Shown piece by piece: positions 16,406 to 25,309 of a DNA stretch of 64,000 nt (position 1 is its first letter; the number at the start of each line of letters is the position of its first letter). The notes under the pieces are model-generated. The model was not told the DNA's origin and made no database searches. It saw only the letters and a program-made list of their open reading frames with translations. The stretch is from Kroppenstedtia sanguinis (GTDB taxonomy: Bacteria > Bacillota > Bacilli > Thermoactinomycetales > DSM-45169): NCBI RefSeq assembly GCF_050433445.1, contig NZ_JBNPXF010000018.1:1-64000 (forward strand), given 5' to 3'. Both the position numbers and the translations under genes were made by a program.

Positions 16406-17308
16406 ATGGAAAGGGTGGACCTGATCGTCAATCCCGCCGCGGGGCAGGGGCGGTTGTTGGAACATCTCCCTCAGATCCGCCGCCGTCTGCAGAAACGTTT
16501 CCCCTCTGTCCACATCCGTCAGACAGAGAAGTCGGGGGATGGAGCGCGATGGGTGGAAAATGAAAGCGGCGAGGCGGATTTGGTGATCGCCGCAGGCGGG
16601 GACGGCACCGTTCACGAACTGGCCAATGCTCTCGCCCGCCTTCCTCAGCGACCCCGCTTCGCCATCCTTCCCGGTGGCACATGCAATGATTTTTCCCGAG
16701 CCATCGGAATGGCACAGGACATCCCCACCGCTCTAGACCAGATTCTGCAGGGGCGGGAACGCGAGGTGGATGTAGGAAAAGTCGACGGGGAACGGTTTTT
16801 TCTCAACTTCTGGGGAATCGGCCTGATTACCCAGGTGTCGGCCCAGATTGCCAGCAAAAACAAACAACGCTACGGGCGGCTCGCTTATTATCTGAGTGCT
16901 GCCCAAAATTGGCTCCACCCCCGCCCTTTTCGGCTGGCCGCCACCTGGGAGGACGGAAGCTATGAAGGGGAAGCCTCCCTGCTGTTGGTGGGCAACGGCT
17001 CCTATATCGGCGGCGTACCGGGCTTCTTTCCCCACAGTCGTCTGGATGACGACCGCTTGGATGTGCTCCTGGTCAAGGAAGCCTCCCTGGATAGTGTCTG
17101 GTCTATGCTGTCCTCTCATATAACCCAAAAGTGGCCGGAAAGTGACGACCTTCTTTATTTTCATACCCGACACTTGACTATCCATACGGAACCTCGCCAG
17201 CGTATAGACTGTGACGGGGAACAGGGGGGCTTCACCCCCTCAAAGATCCAGAGCCTCTCTGGTCACTTGGCGATCCTCACCGGAGAGAAGGGAAAGGAAA
17301 CAAAATAG
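16406..17308 (+). CDS. Diacylglycerol/lipid kinase (YegS/BmrU type)
   Basis: A 300-residue lipid kinase that phosphorylates diacylglycerol or a similar lipid at the membrane. Motifs are IVNPAAGQGR (residues 7-16), AAGGDGTVHELANAL with the GGDGT nucleotide loop at about residue 63, and LPGGTCNDFSRAIG at about residue 91. The C-terminal half is the beta-sandwich (EVDVGKVDGERFFLNFWGIGL). The start follows AGGAGGGGTC. A composite mobile element begins within ten bases of its stop, so its original terminator is missing or displaced. Confidence 0.88.
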   Translation: MERVDLIVNPAAGQGRLLEHLPQIRRRLQKRFPSVHIRQTEKSGDGARWVENESGEADLVIAAGGDGTVHELANALARLPQRPRFAILPGGTCNDFSRAIGMAQDIPTALDQILQGREREVDVGKVDGERFFLNFWGIGLITQVSAQIASKNKQRYGRLAYYLSAAQNWLHPRPFRLAATWEDGSYEGEASLLLVGNGSYIGGVPGFFPHSRLDDDRLDVLLVKEASLDSVWSMLSSHITQKWPESDDLLYFHTRHLTIHTEPRQRIDCDGEQGGFTPSKIQSLSGHLAILTGEKGKETK

Positions 17309-17462
17309 ATACTGACAAACAGGCGTTGGAAGGGAGTCGTGTGCTGCCATAGCGAGACCTGGGAGCGGAAGCGACCCTGGCGAGACTTGTGCCCTATGGG
17401 TGCAAAGAGACCTTTACAACACAGACTACCATCTCAATAGGCTAAAGCCCTGGAATAGAGAT

Positions 17463-17637
17463 AGCACCACAGGCACTACAATCCAAAGGAGCTGAAGCTC
17501 CAGATTAAGGTAGCACCACAGGCACTACAATCTAAAGGAGCTGAAGCTCTAGATTAAGGTAGCACCACAGGCACTACAATCTAAAGGAGCTGAAGCTCTA
17601 GATTAAGGTAGCACCACAGGCACTACAATCTCGATGG
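17463..17637 (+). repeat. 49-bp tandem repeat, about 3.5 units
   Basis: Units begin at 17463, 17512, 17561 and 17610, each AGCACCACAGGCACTACAAT followed by a GAGCTGAAGCTC palindrome; the last unit is cut after about 28 bases. Single diverged copies of the unit occur in the elements at 4272 and 32393, so it is an internal repeat expanded in this copy. Confidence 0.85.
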
Positions 17638-17748
17638 CAAGGTTGCCATCCTACCCTGCGGAGAATCTGGAAGGAGGGCGACTCGAAATAGGGTGAAAAA
17701 CTCGTCATTGGGAGGGTGGGGTTTCACATGGAGCGATTTTGGATCAAT

Positions 17749-17949
17749 CAGGCATGTCGATTATCCATATTTAGGTAGCGATAAGGTCGGGAGGGTAGGA
17801 CGGCTCCGATCTCTTGCAAAGAACGCAAAGGCTCTTCACCGTCCCCCCCTCCCCGTCCCCTCAAGCGATATTTTACGATAGGGGCAAGGGGAAGAACGAA
17901 AGGGTCGTTTCGTTCCCGTCATCCACATTATAGTTTATCAACAGCTCTG
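17749..17949. mobile_element. Nested CAGG element, A type, with inverted interior
   Basis: Ends CAGGCATGTCGATTATCC and TTTATCAACAGCTCTG; flanks TGGATCAAT (17740-17748) and TGGATCGAT (17950-17958) agree at 8 of 9 bases. The uninterrupted version of the host sequence is present at 52290-52300 (GATTTTGGATCGTCAGAACTT). The loop of the internal hairpin is in opposite orientation to the other A-type copies. Confidence 0.85.
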
Positions 17950-18144
17950 TGGATCGATAGAACTTTAATGCCAAAATGTGAAACCTCATCCCGACCGCAA
18001 TCGACGGGTTTCACAAGGCTTTTAGGGGAAACATTCTTGGGGTGTTGTGACCTCCCGGCTTTGCCCCTGCCCGATAGTATAGATCATCAACATGCCTGAG
18101 ATACTGAAAAACCGCTGCACGATTCTCTTCGGCAGCGGTTTTCT

Positions 18145-18816
18145 CTATCTGTCTTGCCTCTGTTTCCAATACATAATTCCCTCCCGCACTGTAAGAAGCG
18201 GGATCAAAATCGCCAACCCCGCAGTCCAGCCGGCGAGAACATCTGATGGGTAGTGCACCCCCAGATAGATTCGACTGAAACCGATCAGAAGGATTAGAGC
18301 ACTCCACACCAGGCCATATACCACTTTGGCCCAGGGAGGAAACCGGCTTTTCAATGAAAAATACAGAAGAAAACCGTAAAAAACGATCGCGCCCATGGCA
18401 TGTCCACTGGGAAAGCTATAACCGGTAACATGAAGCAAGGGATTCTCCTCAGGGCGGATTCGCTCGTAGGCGTTCTTCAACGCTGTATTCATGCCGGAGG
18501 TTCCCAACATCCCTAGGGTAAACAGGATCCCATCTCCCAGCTGTTTTCGCTGAATCAACAGAAGCGTGCCCACCCCAGTCCCCAGGATCAGCCATCCTAT
18601 TGACCCCAGCTCCGTCACCCCGCGTATCCAGAAGGTGACTCCTGGAGAACGGAGAGACGCCACTTGTAAGAGGATCTCCTGATCGAACCGAAGGGTCGCT
18701 CCCGTCATCATTTCCTCCGCCAGATAGACAAACAGGTTGACTAAGAGAAAAGAAACGGATATGACAAGGAAGAGGCCAATCACCAGCGGTGCATGACGCC
18801 GAATCGGATGGGCCAC
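18145..18816 (-). CDS. PAP2-family phosphatase
   Basis: A 223-residue membrane phosphatase with five to six hydrophobic segments. The three PAP2 motifs are present: KNAYERIRPEE, SFPSGHAMGA, and SRIYLGVHYPSDVLAGW. It probably dephosphorylates undecaprenyl-pyrophosphate or phosphatidate at the outer face of the membrane. The GTG start lies six bases from GGAGGA; a more upstream in-frame ATG has no site. It diverges from the hydrolase gene at 18873 with a 56-bp gap. Confidence 0.85.
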   Translation of the reverse strand: MAHPIRRHAPLVIGLFLVISVSFLLVNLFVYLAEEMMTGATLRFDQEILLQVASLRSPGVTFWIRGVTELGSIGWLILGTGVGTLLLIQRKQLGDGILFTLGMLGTSGMNTALKNAYERIRPEENPLLHVTGYSFPSGHAMGAIVFYGFLLYFSLKSRFPPWAKVVYGLVWSALILLIGFSRIYLGVHYPSDVLAGWTAGLAILIPLLTVREGIMYWKQRQDR

Positions 18817-18872
18817 TATCATTCCTCCAGTTGCTGATGATTTACCCCTTTTGTAAAGGAGTGGGAGCCCTT

Positions 18873-19772
18873 TTGGACAACTTGACACATGGGTTGCTCG
18901 GTTATGCCGTTTATGCTGCGTCGGGTATCAAAGGAGCAACTAAAAAGGAACGGCTCGGCTATGCAGCCGCTGCCGTCGTCGGTGCGGAAATCCCCGACAT
19001 CGAATCGTTCACCAGCTTGATGGGACAAGAAATCTATCTCACTTGGCACCGGGGGGTCACCCATTCCCTGTTCTTTTCTCCACTGATGGCCCTCTTAGCT
19101 GTGGGAATCGTCGCTTTGTTCAATCGATCGATCCATTGGGGGAAAGCCTGGATTCTCGCCTGGGTTGCCACGCTAACCCATCTGCTCTCCGACTGGGCCA
19201 ACACCTGGGGAACCGGACTGCTGGAACCTTTTGTCGGTGGGAGGTACTCCCTAGGTATCTTGCCCATCGTGGATCTCATCATCCTGTTGATTTTCGCCTG
19301 TGGTTTCTATCTGAAAAAAAAGTTTGGTAGAGTACGTGTCTTCCGTGGTGTATGGGTCGCCTTGCTTCTCTATGTATCCTTGCAAGCGGGACATGCCGCT
19401 TGGCTGGAATCCCGCCTGACCGCAGGGGAACAAGTCACCCCTGTCGCCCAGCTGGTGCCGGCCCAATATCAGCTGGTGAGTCAAGAGGGGGATCACTTTC
19501 ACTATTATGCCGGGTCTCTGTTCACAGGACTTCACAAGATCGGAAAAAGCAGAAACGACTCCCACCCTGCCGTGGAGAAAGCCCTGACCGCTGATGGGGA
19601 AGCCCAGGCACTGGTTCGTTTTCTCTCTTCCTACGGCACGGAAGTGGAGAAATCCTCCACCGGATATCGAGTCCGCTTTTATGACCCCCGCTTTCGGATG
19701 CAGAGTCCATCTGTGTTAAGTACCGAAGTGGTCGTGCCAAAGGGATCATTGCCAGATGCGTCGCACCCCTGA
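18873..19772 (+). CDS. Membrane-bound metal-dependent hydrolase (YdjM/DUF457 type)
   Basis: About 299 residues with four membrane segments at the N-terminal half. Family landmarks are LTHGLLGYAVYAA (His in TM1), GAEIPDIESF, WHRGVTHSLFFSPL and TLTHLLSDWANTWG, where His and Asp residues form the putative metal site. The C-terminal 130 residues are soluble and probably extracellular. The TTG start (DNLTHG) is 11 bases after AAAGGAG; it fits homologues that begin directly with this motif. The 3' end overlaps the convergent phosphatase gene by 27 bases. The substrate is unknown. Confidence 0.75.
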   Translation: MDNLTHGLLGYAVYAASGIKGATKKERLGYAAAAVVGAEIPDIESFTSLMGQEIYLTWHRGVTHSLFFSPLMALLAVGIVALFNRSIHWGKAWILAWVATLTHLLSDWANTWGTGLLEPFVGGRYSLGILPIVDLIILLIFACGFYLKKKFGRVRVFRGVWVALLLYVSLQAGHAAWLESRLTAGEQVTPVAQLVPAQYQLVSQEGDHFHYYAGSLFTGLHKIGKSRNDSHPAVEKALTADGEAQALVRFLSSYGTEVEKSSTGYRVRFYDPRFRMQSPSVLSTEVVVPKGSLPDASHP

Positions 19773-20276
19773 ACACTGCCAGTCCACCTCAAACAGGTCC
19801 GGAGTGGTCAGTCTCTGCCACTCCGCAAATCCGTATCCCGAATCAAAATGATGGAGCAAAAGGGTCAACAAGCCGCCATGGGTGATCACCGCCACCCGGG
19901 CGGCTTTGATTTGGGCGATATCCTCCAGGACGGACAGCCCCCGGGTCATCGCCATGTGACCCGATTCACCCCCAGGCAGGCAACGATCCGGGTCAGCGAA
20001 AGCTTCCTGCAACCGCTCCAACCAATCCTCCCGCAACTGACCGGCCAGCCCCCATTCCGACAACCGCTCATCCGTCTGCAGAGGAAGAGCTCTTCGGCGT
20101 GCCAAGGGGGCCGCCGTCCTCACCGCCCGCCGGAAGGGACTGCTCCAAACGGCCTCAGGGGCCAGGGGTGCCAAAAACTCCGCCAGGGATTCAGCCTGAC
20201 GTTCCCCCGCTTCGGTCAAATCCGCTTCGCGGGCTTGTCCCGTCGCCTGACCATGTCGGATCAGATAAATTTTCAT
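19746..20276 (-). CDS. Histidine phosphatase family protein
   Basis: A 176-residue phosphoglycerate-mutase-like phosphatase. The catalytic RHG is in IYLIRHGQATG at the N terminus, the second His in VAVITHGGLLTLLL, and the acidic residue in SEWGLAG. Its substrate cannot be told from sequence. The second ATG is favoured by AAAGGGGA. It overlaps the convergent hydrolase gene at its 3' end and follows cardiolipin synthase on the same strand with an 18-bp gap, so the two may be co-transcribed. Confidence 0.85.
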   Translation of the reverse strand: MKIYLIRHGQATGQAREADLTEAGERQAESLAEFLAPLAPEAVWSSPFRRAVRTAAPLARRRALPLQTDERLSEWGLAGQLREDWLERLQEAFADPDRCLPGGESGHMAMTRGLSVLEDIAQIKAARVAVITHGGLLTLLLHHFDSGYGFAEWQRLTTPDLFEVDWQCSGVRRIWQ

Positions 20277-20294
20277 GTCCATTCCCCTTTCGGA

Positions 20295-21740
20295 TTACAG
20301 AATCGGCGACAGTAGCCTGGAGATCGATTCCTTGAAGCGGATTTTGAGGGAGCGTTGCCGATACTCTTCCCATGTCAGCTCATGGGATTGTTCCAGATCC
20401 TTTTGAAAAGTGGCAGACTGTTGCAAAGCAGTCGGTCGGTGATAAAAAAAGGCGTTCACTTCAAAGTTGAGACGAAAACTCCGCATATCGATATTGGCAG
20501 TACCCACGGAGCCCACCTCCTCATCGACGATAATCGTTTTGGCATGGATAAATCCATTTTGATAGATATAAATCTTGGCTCCGGCTTCCAACAATTCGCC
20601 GATGTAGGAATAGGTCGCCCAATAGACAAACATATGATCCGGCTTGTCAGGAATCATCAGCTGTACATCCACGCCGGACAGTGCCGCAATCCGCAAGGCA
20701 TCCAACAGACTGGCATCTGGAATGAAGTAGGGCGTCTGAATGCGGATAGATCGTTTAGCCGAAGAGATCATCTTGATATATCCGTTCTTGATCTGCTCTT
20801 CTTCGGAGTCGGGACCGCTATTCACGATTTGGATCGGTACATCCCCTGCAAAAGACCTCACCGGAAAATACCGATCCGAATAATGCATCGCCTCCTTGGT
20901 CGCTTGATTCCAATCCAGTATGAACCGTGTCTGCATCGCGTGAACCGCTGTCCCTTCCACCCGCAGGTGTGTATCCCGCCAATAACCGAACTTCGACTCC
21001 AATCCGAGATATTCATCCCCTACATTGAAACCTCCGACATAACCAATTTTCCCGTCGATAATAGCCAGTTTCCGATGGTTGCGGTAATTGAGGCGAAGGT
21101 TGATAAACGGGATGGCGGAAGGAAAAAAAGCTTCCACTTCCCCGCCGGCTTGCAACAAGTGGCGAAAGGCCCGTTTGGATAATTTTCTGGATCCCAGGTC
21201 GTCGTACAAGACGCGAACCTTGACCCCTTCCTTCGCTTTTTGGGTCAGGGTGTGGATCAACCGTTTTCCAAGATGATCATTGCGAAAAATATAATACTGT
21301 AGGTGAATATGGTCCTCGGCTCTCTCGATATCCCGGAACAAGGTGTTAAACTTTTCCTTCCCGTCCGTGAGGATCTCCACGCCATTATCCCGGGTCAACA
21401 CCGCCTCATTATTGATCAAATGCATATAAATCTGATCCCGATGTGCCTCAAGGATCGGGTCGGAGAAACGAAAATCGTGATCCCGCAAGGACTGGATCTG
21501 ACCGGAGATCAAATGTTCAATTCCGATCTTATTGAGACCCTCCCAATCAAACAATCGCTTCCGACTCAGATTCTGACCAAAGACCAGATACAGTATAAAT
21601 CCGAGAAAAGGGATATATAACAATACCAACAGCCAAGCCCAAGTGGAGCCCGCATCCCGGCGCTCCATAAAAATCACAACCGCAGCAAAGATAAAGTTTA
21701 AGACAAACAAGATGCTCAACAATATGGTAAGAATATTCAT
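20295..21740 (-). CDS. cls: Cardiolipin synthase
   Basis: A 481-residue phospholipase-D-superfamily enzyme that joins two phosphatidylglycerols to cardiolipin. Two N-terminal membrane helices (ILTILLSILFVLNFIFAAVVIFM; WAWLLVLLYIPFLGFILYLVFG) are followed by two HKD motifs: HRKLAIIDGKIGYVGGFNVG at about residue 222 and HAKTIIVDEEVGSVGTANIDMRS at about residue 400. Length and layout are standard for the Bacillus type. Upstream (21741-21992) only an eroded repeat segment is seen. Confidence 0.92.
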   Translation of the reverse strand: MNILTILLSILFVLNFIFAAVVIFMERRDAGSTWAWLLVLLYIPFLGFILYLVFGQNLSRKRLFDWEGLNKIGIEHLISGQIQSLRDHDFRFSDPILEAHRDQIYMHLINNEAVLTRDNGVEILTDGKEKFNTLFRDIERAEDHIHLQYYIFRNDHLGKRLIHTLTQKAKEGVKVRVLYDDLGSRKLSKRAFRHLLQAGGEVEAFFPSAIPFINLRLNYRNHRKLAIIDGKIGYVGGFNVGDEYLGLESKFGYWRDTHLRVEGTAVHAMQTRFILDWNQATKEAMHYSDRYFPVRSFAGDVPIQIVNSGPDSEEEQIKNGYIKMISSAKRSIRIQTPYFIPDASLLDALRIAALSGVDVQLMIPDKPDHMFVYWATYSYIGELLEAGAKIYIYQNGFIHAKTIIVDEEVGSVGTANIDMRSFRLNFEVNAFFYHRPTALQQSATFQKDLEQSHELTWEEYRQRSLKIRFKESISRLLSPIL

Positions 21741-21759
21741 CTCTATTTTTCGTGCAGGT

Positions 21760-21960
21760 TTCCTCGCCTTTACAGGGTGGAATGCACGCCAACATGAGGG
21801 TGTGTCTGATATCCGAGGTCAGGCCAGTGTAACCGTCTCCAATCTTTTGTAGCAAGACCTGAAGCGGAAGCCACCCCCAAGAGGATTCCCGACCGGCCAA
21901 GGAATTCCCATTCTCTTTACATCCAGCCGTGTGAGCAGACACTCCCTAACCCAACGCTTT
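21760..21960. repeat. Eroded repeat segment
   Basis: GGCCAGTGTAACCGTCTCCAATC, TTTTGTAGC and GACCTGAAGCGGAAGCC resemble pieces of A-type element interiors and the segment near 62030, but no terminal repeats remain. No gene is apparent. Confidence 0.35.
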
Positions 21961-21992
21961 CCCTGCACTCCTCCTTTCCCCTTCTCCTCCGA

Positions 21993-22610
21993 TCAGATCC
22001 TGGTTTCCTCAGATTCCAGATGTCCCCCGCAATTCACCCGTTCCACCCGCCATCCACTCTCTGGATGATAGATGAGAATGGAAACGGCGGTATTCCTGAT
22101 TTGGGTTCGACCGGGTCCATAACGCCCGTCACTGATCGATTCCAACATGGTATTGATGCTTCCCCCATGACTGACTACAGCCACCCTTTCACCGGGGTGT
22201 TCACGACAGATTTCATCTAGAGCCTTCCTCACCCGGACCCGAATGCTCTCTGTCGATTCCACTCCGTATTCCCCTCCCTGATTCCAGACTCGTTGCCAAT
22301 CCACGGGATAACGTTCCTTCAAGCTTTCAAAAGATAACCCCTCCCACTCTCCCAAATGGCGTTCCCGCAGGGAAGGAAGGGTGTGAACCGACATGTTCCT
22401 CCCAGCAGCCACCTGTTCCGCCGTCTGTACCGCTCGTTGCAGATCGCTAGCATACACTCCATGAAAGTGGATTCCTCTCAGATGTTTTCCTAGACGGCGG
22501 GCTTGTTCCAGTCCTACCTCTGACAGAGGGATATCCCGATGTCCCTGGATACGTCGCTCCCTGTTCCATTGAGTCTCACCATGCCGGATTAGATAGATGG
22601 TTGTCTCCAT
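21993..22610 (-). CDS. Histidine phosphatase family protein (GpmB/PhoE-like)
   Basis: A 205-residue member of the phosphoglycerate-mutase superfamily with the full signature IYLIRHGETQWN at residues 4-15, ASDLQRAVQTAE at about residue 57, GEWEGLSFESLKERYP and VAVVSHGGSINTML near residue 150. The start is the ATG behind GGAAGGGGA; an ATG 18 bases earlier is less well placed. It begins 15 bases after the lipoprotein gene and probably shares its transcript. Confidence 0.88.
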   Translation of the reverse strand: METTIYLIRHGETQWNRERRIQGHRDIPLSEVGLEQARRLGKHLRGIHFHGVYASDLQRAVQTAEQVAAGRNMSVHTLPSLRERHLGEWEGLSFESLKERYPVDWQRVWNQGGEYGVESTESIRVRVRKALDEICREHPGERVAVVSHGGSINTMLESISDGRYGPGRTQIRNTAVSILIYHPESGWRVERVNCGGHLESEETRI

Positions 22611-22624
22611 ATATTCCCCTTCCT

Positions 22625-23803
22625 TCATCCCTCATACCGGAAACTTTTCGCTTTTGCATCCCAACTCAATTCATAGGTTTTAACCGTCCGTCCCTTACCA
22701 TTTAACTGATCGACTGTCAACACCAGGATCGGTTGGTTCTCCTTGGATTCTTCTTCAAACAAGAGCAGCCGGTAACGAGCACGTGGATCCCTGGGGATGG
22801 ACGGATCGAGCAACACTTGCTCATCTTGAACCAGACCGGCGATGTTGCCCCGGAAGCGGACCCGACCTCTTGCATCTAAAATCACAAAACGATCCACTGT
22901 ACCGCTGAGTCGGGGAGCCTCCCCAGGTCTATTGGTGGAGAAACTTCCTCCGCGCACCGCTAGGAAAAATTCCGGTCGCTTCTGAGAATCCGCTTTTCCC
23001 CGGAAGGCTACCTGGGCTTCTGTTCCGAGCACCGCCTTCAGTCGTTTTTCTAGCCGGTCTTCCGTCCAATCCGGGGTGAGCATGGAGGCATCCAGAGTGT
23101 ACATCAATGGTCTCAGTTGGTGACCTTCTGTATGAGAGGAGGCGACCACGGTCCACTTTTCTCCAGCAGACGGGGAGGAACTGACCAACCAGCGGGAGGT
23201 TAAGCGCTCTCCTTTTTTCAGTGGAAACCGGGCCAATTCCCAACGCTCTCTGCCTTTCTCCACTTTCAAGACGGCGGTGCGATCCACCTGTTTCAAAGTG
23301 AACTTCAGCACCTGTTTTCCGGATGTCCAGATCCCCCGATGGGTCACACGGTCTTCAGGAGTGGTCGGCACTTGGATCCGATAGCCCAAATCCAGAGTTT
23401 CCTGGGTCAGAGCCAACAGTTCCTCCTCCTCACTCCCCTTTTTTTTAACTTGGCTGGGAGCATAAACGGTCTCCTGCACCTGGTGAGTGCCTGTGTGAAA
23501 CAAGTCCACGCGATAGGCTTGGGCCCGGGAGTCATAGACTACCACAGCTGCAAAATTGCCGTCGTAACTATATCCGAGCAGATAGGGACGGACCTGGGTG
23601 TATTGGCGAAAACCTTTCCGCTGGATCAACTCTTTCAAAGGGGGAACAACCTGATCTCTGTAAGGAACAAACCGTTCCCTCTTTTTAGATTTTTCCGGAC
23701 TGAAACTGCTTTTTTGCGGAAACAGTGCCGGATTCCCCCCCTGACATGCAGCCACAGCTCCTACCAGAAGAAGTAACATGCAACTTTTTATCCAACGCGG
23801 CAT
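22625..23803 (-). CDS. Predicted lipoprotein of unknown function
   Basis: A 392-residue protein with a lipoprotein signal: MPRWIKSCMLLLLVGAVAAC, where the last Cys would be lipidated, followed by a polar linker (about residues 21-50). The frame extends a further 104 codons upstream but those lack a ribosome binding site and precede the signal. The rest is predicted to be secreted and beta-rich, with a KKG- and charged-residue-rich surface; I do not recognise the family. It lies immediately upstream of a histidine phosphatase gene. Confidence 0.65.
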   Translation of the reverse strand: MPRWIKSCMLLLLVGAVAACQGGNPALFPQKSSFSPEKSKKRERFVPYRDQVVPPLKELIQRKGFRQYTQVRPYLLGYSYDGNFAAVVVYDSRAQAYRVDLFHTGTHQVQETVYAPSQVKKKGSEEEELLALTQETLDLGYRIQVPTTPEDRVTHRGIWTSGKQVLKFTLKQVDRTAVLKVEKGRERWELARFPLKKGERLTSRWLVSSSPSAGEKWTVVASSHTEGHQLRPLMYTLDASMLTPDWTEDRLEKRLKAVLGTEAQVAFRGKADSQKRPEFFLAVRGGSFSTNRPGEAPRLSGTVDRFVILDARGRVRFRGNIAGLVQDEQVLLDPSIPRDPRARYRLLLFEEESKENQPILVLTVDQLNGKGRTVKTYELSWDAKAKSFRYEG

Positions 23804-24024
23804 ACTCCACACCCCAATCCCCGAGTTATCCTTTTTACAGAGATCCGCCGTTGTTTGTATATAATGCCTGTAAGTATAGATGTTGGGATCATCGTTCCCA
23901 TCGTATCGCGCAGACTGCGCAGGGTCAATCCGCAAATGAAGGGCCGTTTTTTTAAAAAGGAAACCGCGAATAGGAAATACTGCCGAACCCAAAATAAAGG
24001 TACCCATCCATCGAGGAATGAACC

Positions 24025-24564
24025 ATGGAACTGATACTACAGACAGCGGAAGACTTGCGTCTCCAGCTCTTTCACTCCCGTCATGCACCCGCTTTGTACC
24101 GGTTGGTGGAAGCAAATCGATCCCATCTGGAATCGTGGCTTCCCTGGATTCGCACAGTGAAGGGAGTTCAGGAGATCGAAGGATATATATTCCGAACCCA
24201 GGCCGCCTTTGCCTCCGGGCAGGAAGCTCATTTCGGGATCTGGCACCGGGGAGTGTTGGGGGGATCGGTGACAGTGGAGAGAATCGATTCCCACCATCGC
24301 GTGGCAGAGATCGGATATTGGCTGAGCCGAGAGCAGACGGGGGGCGGCCTGATGACCCGATCCGTCCGTAGCGTCTGCACCTATCTTTTTCAAGAGCGAC
24401 AGATCCACCGGATCGAAATCCGGGTAGAAGCCGTCAATCGCGCCAGCCGCCAAGTAGCCCTGCGATTAGGCTTCCAGGAGGAGGGCATTCTCCGTGAAGC
24501 CCTCAGGACGGATACTGGCAGAAGTGACCTGGTGATCTACGGATTGCTTCGGTCGGAATTGTGA
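24025..24564 (+). CDS. RimJ/RimL-type GNAT acetyltransferase
   Basis: A 179-residue N-acetyltransferase of the YdaF/RimL group. It shows the substrate-side N terminus SHLESWLPWI, the beta-bulge AEIGYWLSREQTGGGLMTRSV with the acetyl-CoA pyrophosphate loop, and IRVEAVNRASRQVALRLGFQEEGILREA at the end. It could acetylate a ribosomal-protein N terminus or a small amine. The start follows GAGGA; an element end lies six bases after the stop. Confidence 0.88.
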   Translation: MELILQTAEDLRLQLFHSRHAPALYRLVEANRSHLESWLPWIRTVKGVQEIEGYIFRTQAAFASGQEAHFGIWHRGVLGGSVTVERIDSHHRVAEIGYWLSREQTGGGLMTRSVRSVCTYLFQERQIHRIEIRVEAVNRASRQVALRLGFQEEGILREALRTDTGRSDLVIYGLLRSEL

Positions 24565-24569
24565 TTCAA

Positions 24570-24770
24570 CAGGCTTGTTGATTAGCCATATTTTAGGCAG
24601 GAAATCACGGTCGGGAGGGTGGGACGTGAAGAGCCTTTGTGCTCTTTGCAAGAGATCGTAGCCGTCCCACCCTCCCCCTCCCCTCAAGCGATATTTTACG
24701 AGAGGCAATGGGAAGAGCAAAAGGATCATTTCGTTCCCATCATCCACTTTAGGGTTCATCAACAGCTCTG
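24570..24770. mobile_element. CAGG element, A type
   Basis: Ends CAGGCTTGTTGATTAGCC and TTCATCAACAGCTCTG, 201 bp. Flanks GTGATTCAA (24561-24569) and GTAATTTAA (24771-24779) agree at 7 of 9. The interior has the arms GGGAGGGTGGGACG and CGTCCCACCCTCCC and TATTTTACGAGAGG. Confidence 0.8.
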
Positions 24771-24821
24771 GTAATTTAATACATTCTGTCGGAATAAGAC
24801 TTTTCCACAAGGATTTCTATA

Positions 24822-24848
24822 AAAAAAAGCCCGTCTGCACGGGCTTAT
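24822..24848 (-). terminator. Terminator of the lipoprotein gene
   Basis: AAGCCCGT and ACGGGCTT pair around CTGC and are followed by TTTTTTTT on the minus strand; the stem overlaps the stop codon of the gene at 24845. Confidence 0.8.
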
Positions 24849-25309
24849 TTAAAATCGGTCACTGGAGTCACCTTGGTTTTTCCATTGGAGATTACCGCTT
24901 GAAAAACAGCATTATGAGGAGTGAGAGGCTTATTCCGCTCCACGAAATCCCCTCTCCCTTGATATTGAACATAACGTTTCACCCGATCGTTTTTGACAAA
25001 CACCAGGAGGTTCTCCCCCTCCTTCAGGTCTGTTGCCAGTTCTTCCCCGTCTGACCATGGGAAGCCCAAGGCCTTCTCGATATCTGCCCCCTTGGTTCCC
25101 GGTCCGAAAATATAAAAACGATCCCAGGAAAACCGGGTAACATAATTCATGCGCAGGATTCCGTTACCCAATCCCCCGTCTTCACTGGATTCCAGCTTCT
25201 CCACCGCTTTATCCAAATCTTTTTCTAGGCTAGGTTGGGTGAGCTGGTTTCCGCAGGCCACCAGTAGCAGAAAAAGGGTAGCCACACCAATGGATCGCAA
25301 TATTTTCAA
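24845..25309 (-). CDS. Small predicted lipoprotein
   Basis: A 154-residue protein with signal KILRSIGVATLFLLLVACGN, lipidated Cys at about residue 18. The TTG start lies eight bases after GAGGAGG; the frame is open further upstream without a site. The mature part contains a short helical linker (PSLEKDLDKAVEKLES), then a compact domain of about 100 residues (RFYIFGPGTKGADIEKALGFPW; LLVFVKNDRVKRYVQYQGRGDF). The family is not recognised. It is probably a surface protein of the outer membrane leaflet side. Confidence 0.7.
   Translation of the reverse strand: MKILRSIGVATLFLLLVACGNQLTQPSLEKDLDKAVEKLESSEDGGLGNGILRMNYVTRFSWDRFYIFGPGTKGADIEKALGFPWSDGEELATDLKEGENLLVFVKNDRVKRYVQYQGRGDFVERNKPLTPHNAVFQAVISNGKTKVTPVTDFK

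Larger units (their letters stand above)
17320..18098. mobile_element. Composite CAGG element (B type) containing a nested A-type copy
   Basis: Begins CAGGCGTTGGAAGGGAG (TIR partly deleted) and ends ATCATCAACATGCCTG. AGATACTGA occurs at 17307-17315 and 18099-18107, a perfect 9-bp flank repeat, the left one four bases before CAGG. It carries 3.4 tandem 49-bp units and is interrupted by a second element at 17749. The region has no gene. Confidence 0.75.

Noticed and set aside
17463..17637. Possible CRISPR array
   Set aside because: The 49-bp units follow each other without unique spacers and single units occur within other element copies; it is a tandem repeat in a mobile element, with no cas genes nearby.
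22625..24115. 496-residue reading on the minus strand
   Set aside because: The first 104 codons have no ribosome binding site and precede a clear lipoprotein signal; the gene is taken to start at 23803.
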